From Symbiodinium natans (lineage: Eukaryota > Sar > Dinophyceae > Suessiales > Symbiodiniaceae), in assembly GCA_905221605.1 (NCBI GenBank), contig CAJNDS010001713.1, forward strand, positions 592,001-656,000: a stretch of 64,000 nucleotides of DNA. Direction: 5' to 3'. The notes under the pieces are model-generated. The model worked only from the letters and a program-made list of their open reading frames with translations. It was not told where the DNA came from and made no database searches. Below are positions 39,272 through 50,098 of the stretch, piece by piece (position 1 is the first letter of the stretch; each line of letters starts with the position of its first letter). Position numbers and translations under genes: made by a program.

Positions 39272-39681
39272 GCTAGAGGCGTGCAGCTAAACCCTTTGCA
39301 GGCTTCGGGGATTCGGGTTGAGGCATCAGGGTTTTGACCGCAGAGCTATGAAATGGCCATGGGCCATAGGCCTTATTGTCGCTTTCCGGTTTGAGAGCCC
39401 GCAGGGTGGCTTGATTACTCTCCACATCCTAGCTCGTCCCAATCCCCTTGCAACCCCGCCAGGCAGATATGTGCCGATTCAACGCCACGAAGTGCAGCTC
39501 GGCGATACATCCAAAACACGTATGCTAGAGCCTACACCGTAGCCACAAAACCCTAAACCTTAGGCGTGCGCAGTGCGGGGGGGGGGGGGGGGGGGCTGAC
39601 AACAAAAAGCACCAGAAACCCTCAACCTGAATGTGTCATCAAGCACGCCTTCGCAAATAGTGTTCAAGGTAAAAGATAAGA

Positions 39682-39793
39682 CCTTGGGGACCACATGAAC
39701 CTTAAAATTTGGGGTCATATACCCTATACTACTGTAACTCTTAATCAGGTATATGAACAATAAGCCCTTTTAGGGTTCATTTCGTCCCCAAGG
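39682..39793. mobile_element. ILE-2 introner, canonical full copy
   Basis: CCTTGGGGACCACATGAACC ... CCCTATACTACTGTAACTC ... TTAGGGTTCATTTCGTCC, CCAAGG. 112 bp with well-conserved inverted ends; best reference copy in the window. Confidence 0.9.
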
Positions 39794-40165
39794 AAGTCGC
39801 CTCGCTTCCCAACCTAGCGTCAGAGGTTCCCTGGAATGCAGGTACATTCCAGAGGCTCACTCAGCAGAAAAGTTGTGGCTCCTTTGGCTTGAGCTCTGCC
39901 GCACACTAGGGCGAAGATCCGCGCGGTCTCGGGTGGTCCACACATACATACACCTGTAGGGCCTATAGGGCTAAAAGAAGGCATGTCCTCTGAATCTTTG
40001 GCCATAGAAGAGCTGCAAGTAGCAAGGCTCCAAACTCAGGCTGGTACTACTGCAAGGACTTCGTTCCAGCGCAGAACCAAATCACCAAGGGCATCGCGGA
40101 GCCAGCTGACAACATCTTCAACCCCTTTTGAGCTTAGAGTTGTGGAAGGCTTCATGGGGTTTAGG

Positions 40166-40225
40166 TTGGGATGTTCCCCTTTATACTAACAGTCCTCAAT
40201 GGGGATTTTAGTGCCCCCTATTGAG
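40166..40225. mobile_element. ILE-1, 5' half only
   Basis: TTGGGATGTTCCCCTTTAT, ACTAACAGTCCTCAATGGGG; the second half is absent. Confidence 0.7.
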
Positions 40226-40428
40226 GTCCTGAACCCTGGGTTGCGGCCCATGAGCGTGATGGTTTGTCGGGTTCGGCAGACAAGGGTCCTGCGCTTCTGG
40301 GTACTGTAGGTGCTTGTTCTGACATGCAATCCACAAGTCTCTTTTGATTGTGATTCCTACTTGTACTTGCTCATAGCCTAAACCCAAAACCCTAAACCCT
40401 AAACCCTAAACCCTAAACCCTTCACGCT

Positions 40429-40530
40429 CAGGAAGCTGGTCCACATGTTCCAGGGTGCCTCCTTCGACATGCGCGTGTCATACAACGACACGCGTCGTCG
40501 TGAGCCGGCCGCATGCGAGAGGGCTTCTCC
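40429..40530 (+). CDS. Candidate exon with FDMRVSYND motif
   Basis: Acceptor CACGCTCAG|G. It encodes KLVHMFQGASFDMRVSY, NDTRRREPAACERASP. It resembles the exon at 57921 (RILGLFTGGALDMRMAY, DSD), so the two may come from a repeated domain or paralogous genes. Confidence 0.6.
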
Positions 40531-40775
40531 TATATCCCCCCGTACGGTTTAGGGATTATAGGGTTCAGGGTTTGGGGTTTAGGGTTCAGGGTTTAGGGTT
40601 TAGGGTTTAGGGTATATCCCCCCTTGGGTTTTTGTTCATATACAACCCAAGAGGATATATCAGCTTCTGCTATATCCCCCTTGGGAGTTTTTGTATTTTT
40701 GTTCATATTGAAACCCAAGAGGATATTAAGAATACTATTTTTTTCAGGTTCTAAGGGGAGTATAGTATTTCGAGG
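40531..40775. mobile_element. ILE-8 element with telomeric insertion
   Basis: TATATCCCCCC at 40531-40541 and 40613-40623 flanks a telomere-like block. It continues as TTGGGTTTTTGTTCATAT and then a second ILE-8 core (CTATATCCCCCTTGGGAG at 40670) ending GTTCTAAGGGGAGTATAG. Confidence 0.7.
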
Positions 40776-41532
40776 ATCTGGCAGGAGCGTCCCGCGTTCA
40801 TCTCCAGACTTGTGGCTGCGTGGAACTTTGGGGGACCTTCTTTCTTACATCCTTCTCCGCGGACGTAGAGACTTGCGCTAGTCCGCAGCTCTTCAAGCAA
40901 GACATCATCCTGCATCATGCCCATGAGACTCGGATATCACAAGTCCACCCTGCAACCGGGAGTCTCTCAAGCTCCTAGCCTTCAACCGGAGCAACGCTGG
41001 TTTTTTGAGGGCTTCATCAAACCCCGAAAGGCCAGTTTCAAGTCTGGGGGGAACTTAGGGAACTTAGTGGCATGTGGGTATCCGGCCGTCGTCTGCGATG
41101 TTTTTGGAAGATGAGTAGCTGTGAAGGTGAGGCGATCCAGCTCCTACCCATCTTCAACATGAGCTATAACGACCTGGTCGCCACTTTGCCATGGTTTCAT
41201 GCTCTTTGGAAGGGTTTTGTGGGTTTCTTTTTGGGGGGGGGGGGGGGGGGCTTTTGGTATCAGGGCTTTTGGGGCCTTCGTGCTTTCATTCTTGGGTGTG
41301 AGGAGCCTAGAGTCTAACGGCCTAGTTGGACGAGGGCCCACAGCAAGGGTTTCCTAAACCTGCTCCATCAGAAAGGCCATTTGGCTTGTGCCAAAAAAGG
41401 CCGCAGTTTTTCCCAACACCCCCTAAGCCCCAAACCCTAGACCGGCCCAGAAAGCCTCAAAACAAGTGTTCTCTTGAGGCCAAAAGCGCTCATCTCGAGG
41501 CTTTCACCCTGAACCCTCTGATAGCCCCCCTC

Positions 41533-41714
41533 CCTTGGGGACGAAATGAACCCTAAAAGGGGCTTATTGTTCATATACCTGATTAAGAGTTACAGTAGTA
41601 TAGGGTATATGACCCCAAATTTTATGGTTCATTTGGTGCCCAAGGTCTATATAAGAGTTACAGTAGTATAGGGTTATATGACCCCAAATTTTCAGGTGCA
41701 TGTGGTCCCCGAGG
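41533..41714. mobile_element. ILE-2 introner, full copy plus adjacent partial copy
   Basis: First copy 41533-41644 (CCTTGGGGACGAAATGAACC to GTGCCCAAGG). A second 3' part follows (AGAGTTACAGTAGTATAGGG to GTGGTCCCCGAGG), giving a tandem arrangement. Confidence 0.8.
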
Positions 41715-42383
41715 TCCAGACGAGACTGGAGTGACGAGAGCCCCCCGTTCGACGAAAACCTCCTCCAGCTTGCAGTTTCGGGGTCCAGACATTAGGGTTT
41801 AGGGTTTAGGGTTTAGGGTTTAGGGTTTAGGGTTTTATTCGTGATTAGGGCTGGGGGATAGTGCATATGTGTTTCATCGTTAAAAAAAAGTACATCTCCC
41901 CAGGCGAAAACTTGCGAGGAGGAAGTGTTAGGGCTGCGTCTGCTCATTGCGGGGGGCCTCGTCCACTGACCATCAACAAAAATGCAACAGCCTACATCCC
42001 CAGGAAAGGGTATCATTTCATGCTTTCCCTGTTTTTTTGGAAGCCCTATATACCCTAATCAACCATAGCCCAAAACGCAAAACCCTAACCCCTAAGCCCT
42101 AAACCCAAATCCTCTAAACCCTAAACCCCAAACCCCTAAGCCCTATGTAGCCCCGCAACAGGCGCGTGCCAGGGAACATGCAGACAAAGTCGAAGGCATC
42201 CCTTCCTTGGGCCAGGGGTTTGGGGGTTTAGGGGTTTTTGCTTGTAGTCTTTAGGGTTTAGGGTTTGGGGGTTTAGGGGTTTAGGGTTTTAGGGTTTCGG
42301 TTGTAGGGTTCAGGTTTTAGGGTTTTGGGTTTAGATGCAGCTTTTGGGGTTATAGGGTTTAGGGTTGAAGGTCTTACAATGGG

Positions 42384-42411
42384 GCGGGGGGGGGGGGGGG
42401 GGGGGGGGGGA
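42384..42411. repeat. Poly-G tract
   Basis: 28 consecutive G between a TTTAGGG-variant region and unique sequence. Confidence 0.95.
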
Positions 42412-42540
42412 GGTCACAGTAAGGGGCCCTTGGCTTAAGCTTGATGTGCTGGGTCACTGAGTGGTTCGGGTTTCACTTGCGGGGTCTTTTCAACTTCTCC
42501 ATGGCTTTCAAGGGCTGGAACTCCCAGACTGAACTTTGGT

Positions 42541-42593
42541 ATAGGGTTTAGGGTTTAGGGTTTAGGGTTTAGGGTTTAGGGTTTAGGGTTTAC
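42541..42593. repeat. Interstitial telomeric block, G-strand
   Basis: About seven TTTAGGG units. Confidence 0.9.
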
Positions 42594-42756
42594 GTTTACG
42601 TTCCAGGATGGAGCTCTCAGACCTAACTTGGTCTAGGGTTCTGGATTAGGAGAGCTTCATGATACTCGATAAGACAATGAGCCCTATGCAGTAACCCTAA
42701 ACCCTAAACCCTAAACCCTAGTAGCGGCCCTGAGATCATTGCAGCAGAAACCCGAA

Positions 42757-42830
42757 AGCCTAGTAGAGGAGCAGGCCAAAAAACGGGCTCACAGGGTCAA
42801 AGAGCCTCGAGCCACTCAATCCTCTCGGGG
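42757..42830 (+). CDS. Candidate exon
   Basis: Frame LVEEQAKKRAHRVKEP RATQSSR; basic, helical. Boundaries uncertain. Confidence 0.4.
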
Positions 42831-42929
42831 CTTAGGGCTTCGGGTCCTGTATGGAATATACTTAGGCGCAGTTTAAGCGTGTGGTCATGTGAGGCCACTG
42901 AAAGCCCTACAGAAGAGTGTGGAAGTGGG

Positions 42930-43100
42930 GATGTTCCCCCCTTATACTCTCAGTCCTTAATCGGGATTCTAACAGGCGATGCTATAATCCCTCTTAAGGG
43001 CCTGTTCGCACAAGGGGGGCGTGTTAGCACAAGGGGGAACAAACCCTGAACCCTGAACCCTAAACCCTAAACCCTAAACCCTAAACCCTAAACATCCCAA
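42930..43100. mobile_element. ILE-1 element interrupted by a telomeric block in its 3' inverted repeat
   Basis: GGGGATGTTCCCCCCTTAT opens it. The terminal GGGGGAACATCCCAA is split: GGGGGAACA at 43033-43041, then CCCTGAA/CCCTAAA units, then AACATCCCAA at 43091-43100. AACA is present on both sides. Confidence 0.85.
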
Positions 43101-43148
43101 TGTGTGCGTGTAAAAGACTTCAATCGGCTACGGCGCAGCGCGCTGCAG

Positions 43149-43205
43149 GGTTGCCGCCGCTCATTCGCGAATCAGCCGCAGACGTGCTGGAGGAGCAGTT
43201 TTGGG
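43149..43205 (+). CDS. Candidate exon
   Basis: Acceptor GCGCTGCAG|G, donor TTTTGGG|GTATC. It encodes LPPLIRESAADVLEEQFW. Confidence 0.55.
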
Positions 43206-43534
43206 GTATCAGTGTTCGGGTTGTGGGGGTGACTATAGTGCGGATAGGGTTTAGGGTTTAGGGTTTCGGGTTTCGGGTTTAGGGTTTAGGGTTTAGGGGG
43301 TTCAGGGTTCTTATGTTCTGGAAGTCTTAGGTGTTAGAGTTCGGCCTGTGGCCGAGGCTTGGGCAAGTTTGGGCAGCTGGAATCCGGAAAGCCTGTCAGC
43401 TGTTGCATTTACACATCCGGAATGCTGATAGATGTGCTTCGGGTTCTTTTTGTGTGGACATGCATAAAACGAGGGCTCGAGGCTTCCTTGAAGGGTTTGT
43501 ACGCTTCAGGACGTAATGGGCCCGAGATGCCCAA

Positions 43535-43542
43535 GAGAGACG

Positions 43543-43589
<47 letters not shown>

Positions 43590-43690
43590 CGTGAGAGAGA
43601 GAGAGAGAGAGAGTGAGAGCGAGCCAGGGCCAGAGAGAGCGAGAGAGCGCGAGAGAGGGAGAGAGAGAGAGAGAGAGCCAGCGAGCGAGC
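43535..43690. repeat. GA-rich microsatellite
   Basis: Imperfect (GA)n with CGAGAG and GCCAG interruptions, over 150 bp. It yields spurious Arg-Glu / Ser-Leu frames. Confidence 0.95.
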
Positions 43691-43901
43691 GAGTGCGCAC
43701 TGCTTAGAAATGCCTGAAATTTCACGGGAAGGCCAACAAGCACTTACAGGCAACAAGGCGTTGATCGAGGTGCACGTCTTCAGGGGAAAATATCGTGTGA
43801 TATTACTTTCTACTTCTCTGCTGCATAGGCATAGATACATACGTTCATATGTGCAGATATACATATATAGACACATATACATACATGTTTCTACACACAG
43901 G

Positions 43902-44041
43902 GCTGGGCCACGCTGCCCGCACTCCCGCGTTCGCGGGAGCCTCTGCTTTGGTGTGCTCAGAGGCCCTGACGTCCAACTTGGACACCTTGGAGTCCCTGTC
44001 GATCAAGAACCTCCCCGGCGTGGAGGAGCCGCTAAGTCCTT
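43902..44041 (+). CDS. Candidate exon
   Basis: After CACACAG| the frame reads LGHAARTPAFAGASALV, CSEALTSNLDTLESLS, IKNLPGVEEPLSP. A long open, protein-like stretch after a run of ATA microsatellite; unrecognised. Confidence 0.55.
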
Positions 44042-44425
44042 AGGCGTAGCGGCTGTCAGAGCAGGGGTTAGGGCCGCTGAGGCTTGCAGGAAAAGAAGGG
44101 GTTAGGGGGCCGTTTTAGGGGTTTTTTCGGGTTGTTGAGGGGAAATTCAGGGTTCCAGAAAGGATTTTTTTTTGGGGGGCCTGTTCAAGGGCACCTTTTG
44201 GCCTCCTAGAGACCGTCCCAGAAGTGAATGCGAAGTTTAATTAAACCCTAAACCCTAAACCCTAAACCCTAAACCCTAAACCATCTTCTTTGACCCCCCC
44301 CCCCCCCCCAAAACCTGATCAACAGTTTTCACCTTCAAAGGGGGCCGGCGCTGGAACCCGAAACCCTAAACCCGAAAGCTCCTTTAAAGACCTGGGTCTC
44401 GGTAGGCTCGCTGTCCCGCCGGCAG

Positions 44426-44461
44426 GCTTCGGTCTCGTTCAGAAACGTGCGCCCGTTCAAG
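44426..44461 (+). CDS. Candidate exon
   Basis: Acceptor CGCCGGCAG|G, donor TTCAAG|GTGCTGGG. It encodes ASVSFRNVRPFK. Confidence 0.5.
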
Positions 44462-44811
44462 GTGCTGGGAAACCTGATGCAGGACAGGGTTTGGGGTTTC
44501 TAGGTTTAGGGTTTTAGGGTTTAGGGTTTGGGGTTTATGGTTTGGGGTTTCTAGGGTTTAGGGTTTTAGGGTTTTTAGGGTTTAGGGTTGTCAGAGGGTT
44601 TTTGGGGTTTAGGGTTTTTTGGGGCGCTTTTCAGGTTATGGTGTGGACATGTGTGGACGGCTTGAGGTTTGGTCGTTGCTTGGTTAGGTTGTTTAAGGGT
44701 GTTGGCAGCCGAGGGCATTGTGGTCCCGCACTTACACGCAATACGCGCTGCCATGCGACGCAGCCTGGCAAGTCTGAATATTCCCTTTGGGTATGCTCAC
44801 AACGACGTTCG

Positions 44812-44862
44812 GATAAAGTCGACGCAGAACTGTGCGCGGAAGCGCTTGACTCTGCCTCTGCA
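44812..44862 (+). CDS. Candidate exon
   Basis: Frame KVDAELCAEALDSASA ending in a Gly/Trp-rich G-tract region. Helical; boundaries uncertain. Confidence 0.4.
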
Positions 44863-45378
44863 GTTTTTGTGGGGCGGGGCTGGATGGGAGGTGGGGAAGA
44901 GCGGGGGTCTGCTTGTTTGCATCGATGTCCGGCCTTAATAACCCAACACGGCCCAACTTGTGGCTGTTTACTTGGGAATCCCTGCGGAGTGGCTTGTCCA
45001 GCCACACGAACCAACGGTAAACCCCCGAGAGAAGTCCTCTTATCTCGACTCTTAAAACTTTCAGTGCCCTGAACCCTGTAAAATGCATTTCAAACACCCT
45101 CGGCCCAAACCCCCCAAACTTTGAATCCGACACGCCCCCCCCCCCCCCGTGGTTGAGGAGCCTTGTAAGGGCCAAACCAGATGCCCTAAACCCCAACAGC
45201 CCCAACACCTGCTAGACTCTATCTTTCCGATAAGCTGGATACAAGCCCTGGGCCATAAACCCCCCCAAAGCCCTAGTTAGCCCTAAGCACCCTACAGACC
45301 CACAGTTCATGTCATGCACAACCAACCGCGACCTCAACAAGCAAAAGCACAAGCTCCCTCCAACAAAAATTCAAAGAG

Positions 45379-45411
45379 GACCTTGACGTGCTCCGGCTCC
45401 TGCGCGGGAAG
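45379..45411 (+). CDS. Candidate exon
   Basis: Acceptor TTCAAAGAG|G. It encodes DLDVLRLLRGK (GASPSARSPDFKCS if read through), then a telomeric block from 45455. Confidence 0.5.
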
Positions 45412-45454
45412 GGCGCAAGCCCTTCCGCACGGAGTCCCGACTTCAAGTGTTCCC

Positions 45455-45551
45455 TTTAGGGTTTAGGGTTTAGGATTGGGTTTAGGGTTTAGGGTTTAGG
45501 GTTTAGGGTTTAGGGTTTAGGGTTTAGGGTTTAGGGTTTAGGGTTTAGGGT
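45455..45551. repeat. Interstitial telomeric block, G-strand
   Basis: About thirteen TTTAGGG units with one ATTGGG variant. Confidence 0.95.
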
Positions 45552-45842
45552 CCCGATTAGAAATATTCACAACAGCCCCCCCTCCCCCCACCCCCCCCCC
45601 CAACAAAAAAGCCTATTCTAATGATTTAGGCCCCTAGATTATAAACGCCTCAGCATTCTTTGTTTTTTGGTAATTTAAAGAATGCAAGATTAAACAGTAA
45701 ACAAATGAAAAACTCTCTCTCTCTATGTATATATATATACATATATATTATACATATGTAAAGATAAATAAAAAATCAAATGCATATGTATATATATATA
45801 TATATCTATGAATGAGTCGAAAAGAAGAAGAGCCTTAGCCAG

Positions 45843-45910
45843 GGTGGAACAAGCAGTGGCCGAGTCGGAGGCCAATGTGGAGGCCGTGATGGCGCCTGGG
45901 CCGCTCCCTC
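45843..45910 (+). CDS. Candidate exon, coiled-coil-like
   Basis: Acceptor CTTAGCCAG|G. It encodes VEQAVAESEANVEAVM APGPLPL. Confidence 0.55.
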
Positions 45911-45936
45911 TTTTTTTGTTGGGGTTTTGGGGGTTC

Positions 45937-46012
45937 AGGTTTAGGGTTTAGGGTTTAGGGTTTAGGGTTTAGGGTTTAGGGTTTAGGGTTTAGGGTTTAG
46001 GGTTTAGGGTTT
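45937..46012. repeat. Interstitial telomeric block, G-strand
   Basis: About eleven perfect TTTAGGG units followed by a 19-nt G run at 46025. Confidence 0.95.
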
Positions 46013-46716
46013 TCTTTGCTTGGTTGGGGGGGGGGGGGGGGGGTTAAGAGGTTTTTGAGGGGGTTTAAAAGGGGTTTATGAGGGGGTGTAGAAGCAGTTT
46101 TAGGGGCTTTAAGGGTTTTTAGGTTTTAAATGGGTTTAGGGTTTTTTCAGGGGTTTTGAGGGTTTTAAGGTTTTTTGACAATTTTCAGGGTTTTAAGGGT
46201 TTGGGGTTTTAGGGAGTGTTAGGGGTTTAAGGGACTGGAAGTTTAGGGTTTAGGGTTTAGGGCTGTTGCAAAAAGGGTTTAGGGATGGGGTGTTAGAGGT
46301 TTTGATAGGGTTTAGGCTTCTATTTTCTAAGAATGCGGAACAGGGTTTACAGGGTTCACACAAGGTTGGGAGGGTGTTTTGTACGGCCTGTATACGTTTC
46401 TTAAAATCGCGGTTCATTGGTGTATATAGGGTTGATAGTGCGCGTAGTGACCAGGGTGGTAGTCACCCTTAGGATATCTAACTTGGGAAATTCAGATCCA
46501 TTGAGAAGCTCCCCCCCCTGCAAGCCTTGCTTCTTGTGTGGGTTTGCGAGCAACAAGCTCCGCTCTCGATAGTCGCTGACCGAAACCTTCAAGTAAGCCT
46601 AAGCCTTAGGCTCTTAGACTCAGCCACCCTAAACCCTAAACCCTAAACCCCAAACCCCTTAAGTGCAGCCCCCATGCGTAGCTTGCAGTCTGCCTAGCAC
46701 GCGGTGCGGCATTGAG

Positions 46717-46807
46717 GAGTCGATCGACCGGGAGCTCCCCCCTGTGCCGGACAAGAAGCTTATCCCCGTCAGAGCTACGATCTCGCACCTCGGAGGAGGA
46801 TCTTCTG
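46717..46807 (+). CDS. Candidate exon
   Basis: Acceptor GCATTGAG|G. It encodes ESIDRELPPVPDKKLIP, VRATISHLGGGS. Clearly protein-like; family not recognised. Confidence 0.6.
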
Positions 46808-48109
46808 GGGTTTTTTCTTAGGCACAGATGGGCTGATACTGGAGGTTAGAAGAAGGAACCTGAAAAGCTCAGAACAGAAATCATGAAATATCTGTATAAA
46901 TGATATAGTATAGTATGTTGCAGAACATCTTTCAGGGTTCCTCAAGCAAATCCTGCTACAGGGGTTCGTTTGCACTAAAATTCGAGGGGTTGAATTTGAC
47001 CTACCTTAAATCACGCTTGCGATGATGTTGTTGTGACGCCAGGTTGCTTTGATCGCGAAACCGAAAGCCAGAGAGCCAAAGCATTGACACCCTCAACTTC
47101 ACGCACCCCCCCCCCCCTTCCCCCTAAGCTCCGCCATCTACGCCAACTTAATCCCACTCATATATCGCAGGGCTGTGGAGCGATTCGAAGCATTAAGGCC
47201 TGGAAGGGGAACCTGAAACAATTGAAGCTTAAAACGCCTGGAGCTTCTTGAGGGATGATGCAGGGTTCGGGTGGCGGGACACCGGCTTCTTCAACCCCTA
47301 TGTGCGTATGCCGTGTGCCCACAACAAACCCTGACCCAGTAGCCCATCTAACGCAAGCGCCCAAACCCTAACCCCCCTAAAAACCCCTCTTTGCACGCCA
47401 CGCGCGAGAGTGAGAGCCGAAGCCCCTGAAACTCTAAATCCCCAGCATCCCATAAGACCGTGAGAACCGTTAAAGATGCCAACGAAAAGCCCCCCAAAAT
47501 CCCTGAGCAGAAAAAATCCCTCAACCCCAAACCCTCAACCCTAAGCCCCAAAAACCCTGTAGAGTGAGGCCCCACCTTTGCCCCCCCCCCCCCCCCCCCC
47601 TCCCCCCGTCTCTCCGTGAGAGTCAAGGTTGGGACCCAGCCTTGGCTCCTTCGAGACCAATCAAAACGCAGAGCGGCACATTTATGGAGGGCCTTATTTA
47701 GGGTTTGGGGTTTAGGGTTTAGGGTTTCCAAGTTCAAAAGGGTTTAGGGTTTAGGGTAGGGTTTAGGGCAGTGCAGCCCACTGCCGAAGGGCGGGGTAGG
47801 GTTTAGGGTTCAGGGGCTTCAGAAGCCTTCCGCAAAAGGGTTTAGGGCAGCCAGCATACATGCCCTGACAGCGAAGCAAGGCAAATAGGCATGTCCGACT
47901 GGCAAGCCACCGCACCTCAACCGCCCCAACAACCACCCTAAACCCAGAACCCCAAACCCTAAACCCTAAACCCTAAACCTGCATGCCAGCATTCAGACCC
48001 TCCGGGCGGCTGCAGGTAGTTGGAGCAACAAGTTGCAGCTTAAAGTCTGAACATAAAGCCCAAGCTCTGAACAGCTTCTAGCTCACTGCAAGCTGGCGGT
48101 CGGACGGAG

Positions 48110-48187
48110 GTGTCTTTCAAGCTTCTGCACGGCGACAAGTCGAGCTACCACAACTCGTCGGCACGCCGTTGGCGACCAGCCCCGAAT
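48110..48187 (+). CDS. Candidate exon
   Basis: Acceptor GGACGGAG|G. It encodes VSFKLLHGDKSSYHNSS ARRWRPAPN. A second frame is open, so phase is tentative. Confidence 0.45.
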
Positions 48188-48636
48188 TGACGCGTTTGCT
48201 CAGACTTTTGGGGGGGTGGGGGGGGGGTTAATTCTGTGACAATGTGGGTCACAAGCTTGTGTGGCCCCATGTAAGCCTTCAAGCAGGTGTGTTGAGGCTT
48301 TCAGGCTTTCGAAGAATGGGCTGGTCCTTTCAGTCAGGGCAGAAAGAGCTTAGTTACTTAGTTGCTTTTGGACTCGGCAGGGTTGCTGAACTTAGGGGTT
48401 TGAGGGTGTTTGGGGTTTTTGGGGTCTAGGGGTGTTTAGGGTGTAGGGCTAGCAAGGTGCGTCCGCATGAGCCGAAGCCCCAAGGCACCACAAAGCTGGA
48501 GCCGGAAGTGCAGGGCTTTGGCACAGAGTAGGGCAGAAAGCGTGAAGGGTGTTGTTTCTGCTCAGATTCTACTCGTTCAGTAGAACTATCATGGTATCCT
48601 CACCCACCAAAAAACAACCAAACCCCAGTCGATGAA

Positions 48637-48738
48637 CCCTAAACCCTAAACCCTAAACCCTAAACCCTAAACCCCTAACCCCTAAACCCTAAACCCTAAG
48701 CCCTAAGCCCTAAACCCTAAACCCTAAACCCTAAACCT
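48637..48738. repeat. Interstitial telomeric block, C-strand
   Basis: About fourteen CCCTAAA units with CCCTAAG variants. Confidence 0.95.
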
Positions 48739-48753
48739 ACATCCCAGCCCGAG

Positions 48754-48795
48754 GTTGGAAGTGAATGTAACTGCGGCCAGCACGGAGGTCGACCT
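48754..48795 (+). CDS. Candidate exon, beta-strand-like
   Basis: Acceptor AGCCCGAG|G, donor CGACCT|GTAGGG. It encodes LEVNVTAASTEVD. Confidence 0.5.
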
Positions 48796-48816
48796 GTAGG
48801 GGCTCTCAGGGTCTTT

Positions 48817-49040
48817 ACTTGGAGGGTTCAGGGTACTTAGAACCCCAACTATGGGGTTTAGGGTTTAGGGTTTAGGGTTTAGGGTTTAGGGTTTAGGGCT
48901 ACTTGGAGGTTTCTTGGGTACTTACAACCCCACTTAAGTCCTCTAAGTAGGTCAGAAGTAGACTTACAATAGGGGTTTACGGTTTAGGGTTTAGGGTTTA
49001 GGGTTAATAGGGGTTAAGTACTCACGAACCTCCAAGCAGG
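48817..49040. mobile_element. ILE-12 elements interrupted twice by telomeric blocks
   Basis: A first half (ACTTGGAGGGTTCAGGG, TACTTAGAACCCCAAC) runs into TTTAGGG repeats (48857-48897). A second copy (CTACTTGGAGGTTTC ... AGTACTCACGAACCTCC) is split at 48978-49005 by 28 bp of telomeric sequence flanked by AATAGGGGTT on both sides. Confidence 0.8.
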
Positions 49041-49090
49041 GTCTTAGGTTCCAGAGTCGGCAGCCTAAGATCATCAAAGACACTTCGAAG

Positions 49091-49203
49091 CCGTGGGGAC
49101 CAAAGGAACCCTAAAAGGGTTTATGTTCCATATGCCTTAATCGGGATCATAGTAGTATCGGACACACATGAACCCAGTTTTAGGGTTCGTTTCGTCCCCA
49201 AGG
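49091..49203. mobile_element. ILE-2 introner, full copy
   Basis: CCGTGGGGACCAAAGGAACC ... TTAGGGTTCGTTTCGTCC, CCAAGG; 113 bp. Confidence 0.8.
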
Positions 49204-49732
49204 ATTTGGGGTTGTTAAAGCCTTCAGAGTCCAGCAGATCTTGGAGTTTGGCGTTTTAGGGTTTGCCTGAGTTTTGGGGTTTCGACGTTCGTGGCATCTT
49301 CTGTTAAGTCCCTCAGAACAAGGTTCCCTCACAAGCTCAGTCAAATCGAAGTGTGCTTCTGTCGGTTTGCTGATGAGATCTTTCCAGGGGGGCTCAAGAT
49401 CTGGAGGCGAGCTTGAGTTCGATGAGCAAAAAGGGTCCTTAAGGGAGGGGGGTTCAAGGGCGGTATGTAACCCAAGGGTCCCCAGTACGCCCAACTACTA
49501 GTCCCTCAAATAGTGTGTCGGTGTCTGAACTCATGGTCTGGGATCCTCAGCACTCCCGGACCTCAACTCAAGCCTAACCCTATAAGCCCTCTCGCAAGCC
49601 CTCAACAAGCCCCTAGAAGCCCCTAAACAAGCCCCCAGAAGTCCCGAAACCTTCTAAAACCACCCTAAGATCTTCTCCGAGCCCCTCGAAGTCCCAAAAA
49701 GCTCCCGAAAAGCCCGCCAAGCCAGTCTGCAG

Positions 49733-49802
49733 GCTGCGCTGAACTTCTCCGAGTTGTGCAACAACTGGACCACCAAGTTGCAGCTTGCAACCTTGCAGTC
49801 CG
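49733..49802 (+). CDS. Candidate exon
   Basis: Acceptor CAGTCTGCAG|G, GC donor CAGTCCG|GCCTGG. It encodes AALNFSELCNNWTTKL, QLATLQS. The string ACCAAGTTGCAGCTT resembles 48023-48040 (GCAACAAGTTGCAGCTT). Confidence 0.6.
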
Positions 49803-50019
49803 GCCTGGGAAACATAAGCCTAGAGGCGCCCCAGGGGTCTCTTTCGAGTCCTGGGGGGTGGGTTTAGAGGGTTCTGGTTCGACTTCGGTTGGTTTTTGAT
49901 GCTGGAGTTGCTAATTTGTTTCGGGGGCGAGCACGAGAGATGCCGTCAAGTAGGTAGTTGGTGCACAGCTTTTTGAGAAAGGCCCTCACTGTCCTGGCTT
50001 CGGCAGATAGCCTTCATAC

Positions 50020-50098
50020 CAATGTTCAGTTCAAATTTTTTAAAAAGTGCCAACCAAAACAAGGGTGCCCTTATTTATAATATGGTTGCTGGTCTACT
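50020..50098. mobile_element. ILE-4, 3' part
   Basis: GTGCCAACCAAAACAAGGG, TGCCCTTATTTATAATATGG, GGTCTACTAAG match the 3' half of ILE-4; the 5' half is degraded. Confidence 0.65.

Noticed and set aside
43396-43882. Ser/Leu- and Arg/Glu-rich open frames
   Set aside because: Translations of a GA microsatellite.
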